Source of the DNA: Rickettsiales bacterium
Lineage (GTDB): Bacteria; Pseudomonadota; Alphaproteobacteria; Rickettsiales; Anaplasmataceae
Length of the DNA: 7,212 nucleotides
Direction: 5' to 3'
Assembly: GCA_031286185.1 (NCBI GenBank)
Contig: JAITUS010000098.1
Span: 1-7,212, forward strand
Below are positions 6,806 to 7,212 of this stretch, one piece after another; the first letter of the stretch is position 1, and each line of letters opens with the position of its first letter. The notes under the pieces are model-generated. The model saw nothing but the letters and a program-made list of their open reading frames with translations, was not told the origin of the DNA and did not search any database. The position numbers and the translations under genes are program-made.

Positions 6806-6878
6806 CTAAACAGATACACTAAGTGAGTATGTATAAAGCATGCTCACGCTTATATTTCTGTAGGGCTAAAAATTTTAG

Positions 6879-6946
6879 TGGGACAAGCGACCAGGATCAA
6901 ATTGGCGACCCACAAACTGACACTCTACCAACTGAGCTACGCCCGC
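6879..6946 (-). pseudogene. Broken tRNA, tRNA-His(GTG)-like
   Basis: On the minus strand the acceptor strand GCGGGCG, U8-A9, D stem GCTC/GAGT with loop AGTTGGTA, and the 5' anticodon stem TCAGT with TTGTGG (anticodon GTG, His) are all in place. The expected 3' anticodon stem (ACTGA) is missing and the sequence jumps straight to GTCGCC. The T arm GCCAA-TTTGATC-CTGGT has lost the near-invariant G53-C61 pair and C56. The 3' acceptor CGCTTGT pairs with the 5' strand only with three G-U pairs, followed by C and CCA. The total is 68 bases with CCA against about 76 for a normal tRNA, an apparent 8-base loss. It should not work as a tRNA. tRNA-His identity is inferred from the anticodon triplet and the base before CCA. 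Confidence 0.65.
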
Positions 6947-7001
6947 AAAGTATAAAATTTCTGATACATCAGCACAGGAAGTGTCTCTTTCTAAGAACCT
7001 G

Positions 7002-7030
7002 TTTAAAATCTCGAAGAGATGAGATAAAAT
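7002..7030 (+). promoter_or_regulatory. Candidate transposase promoter inside the IS end
   Basis: TTTAAA (7002-7007, 4 of 6 to the -35 consensus) and TAAAAT (7025-7030, 5 of 6 to the -10) are separated by 17 bp, with a start expected near 7037. The spacer contains the small hairpin 7008-7020. A GAGG ribosome site at 7048-7051 lies 5 bases before the ATG. Confidence 0.4.
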
Positions 7031-7056
7031 AAGCATAGATTAATAATGAGGTGTCT

Positions 7057-7212
7057 ATGCGGAAAAGTTATCCAAACAGTATAAGTCGAGAGCAATTTGA
7101 AAAAATCAGGCCAATTCTGGAGAGTAGCAAGCAGAAAATAAAACCAAAAAAACTTGATTTGTATGATGTATTTTGTGGAGTGTTGTACGTCTTAAAAAGT
7201 GGTTGTCAGTGG
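7057..7212 (+). CDS. IS5-family transposase, N-terminal part (truncated by window edge)
   Basis: The visible 52 codons begin MRKSYPNSISREQFEKI and run through RPILESS, KKLDLYDVFCGVLYVLKSG and CQW. This is the conserved N-terminal domain (DUF4096 type) of IS5/IS1031-group transposases, which cut and paste their element with a DDE catalytic core. The DDE residues would be further right. A GAGG ribosome site 5 bases upstream fixes the ATG. The visible part has no frameshift or stop, so this copy may be intact, but many Wolbachia copies are broken further on or encode the enzyme in two overlapping frames. Confidence 0.88.
   Translation, partial: MRKSYPNSISREQFEKIRPILESSKQKIKPKKLDLYDVFCGVLYVLKSGCQW

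Larger units (their letters stand above)
6995..7212 (+). mobile_element. IS5-family insertion sequence, left end (runs off right edge)
   Basis: The transposase start at 7057 is preceded by about 60 bp typical of an IS left end. The terminal repeat probably begins near GAACCTGTTTAAA (6995-7007); the TAA at 6992-6994 would fit the 3-bp TNA target that many IS5 relatives use. Inside lies a small perfect hairpin, ATCTC-GAA-GAGAT (7008-7020). The right end is outside the window, so the terminal repeat and target duplication cannot be confirmed. The transposase resembles that of ISWpi1 of Wolbachia (recalled). Confidence 0.6.

Noticed and set aside
6781..6813. Short frame starting at an ATG with an AGGAG site on the minus strand (ATG at 6800-6802 region)
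   Set aside because: The ATG beside the good ribosome site is in a different frame from the winged-helix tail and stops after about 16 codons, so it does not rescue the remnant.

Overview
The window looks like chromosomal DNA from an obligate intracellular alphaproteobacterium of the Rickettsiales, most likely Wolbachia. It is AT-rich and holds a typical alphaproteobacterial housekeeping set (SecF, PdhA, HemJ, Dxr, DapB, PstB). The spacers are loose and filled with repeats and gene remnants. The right edge carries an IS5-family transposase of the type that is abundant in Wolbachia. The genus call rests on recognising protein and repeat style, not on a search.

Layout, left to right. (1) The 5' 286 codons of secF lie on the minus strand and run off the left edge. 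(2) A gene-free spacer of about 800 bp (861-1664) is packed with repeats: a 110-bp block bounded by 22-bp inverted repeats, a quasi-tandem array of 22-23 bp units ending in a perfect hairpin, and a third block bounded by 9-bp inverted repeats. (3) pdhA (minus) and hemJ (plus) are divergent, with about 54 bp between their start codons. (4) A well-formed sigma70-type promoter precedes a 167-residue histidine-rich protein of unknown function, followed by dxr, all on the plus strand. (5) A dapB-pstB operon on the minus strand has an ATGA overlap and meets dxr tail to tail, both stop codons sharing one TTAA. (6) The last gene-poor stretch (6541-7056) holds a candidate dapB promoter, a remnant of a winged-helix (Fic-like) C-terminus, a tRNA-His-like sequence missing the 3' half of its anticodon stem, and the left end of an IS5-family element whose transposase runs off the right edge.

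The genes serve separate core processes: Sec export (SecF), pyruvate to acetyl-CoA (PdhA), haem synthesis (HemJ), isoprenoid precursors (Dxr), diaminopimelate/lysine (DapB) and phosphate uptake (PstB). I see no defence system, CRISPR array, toxin-antitoxin pair or prophage module. The most noteworthy items are an Asp-to-Asn change at the predicted proton-pathway residue of SecF, the histidine-rich orphan protein behind a near-consensus promoter, and the broken tRNA beside an IS end.
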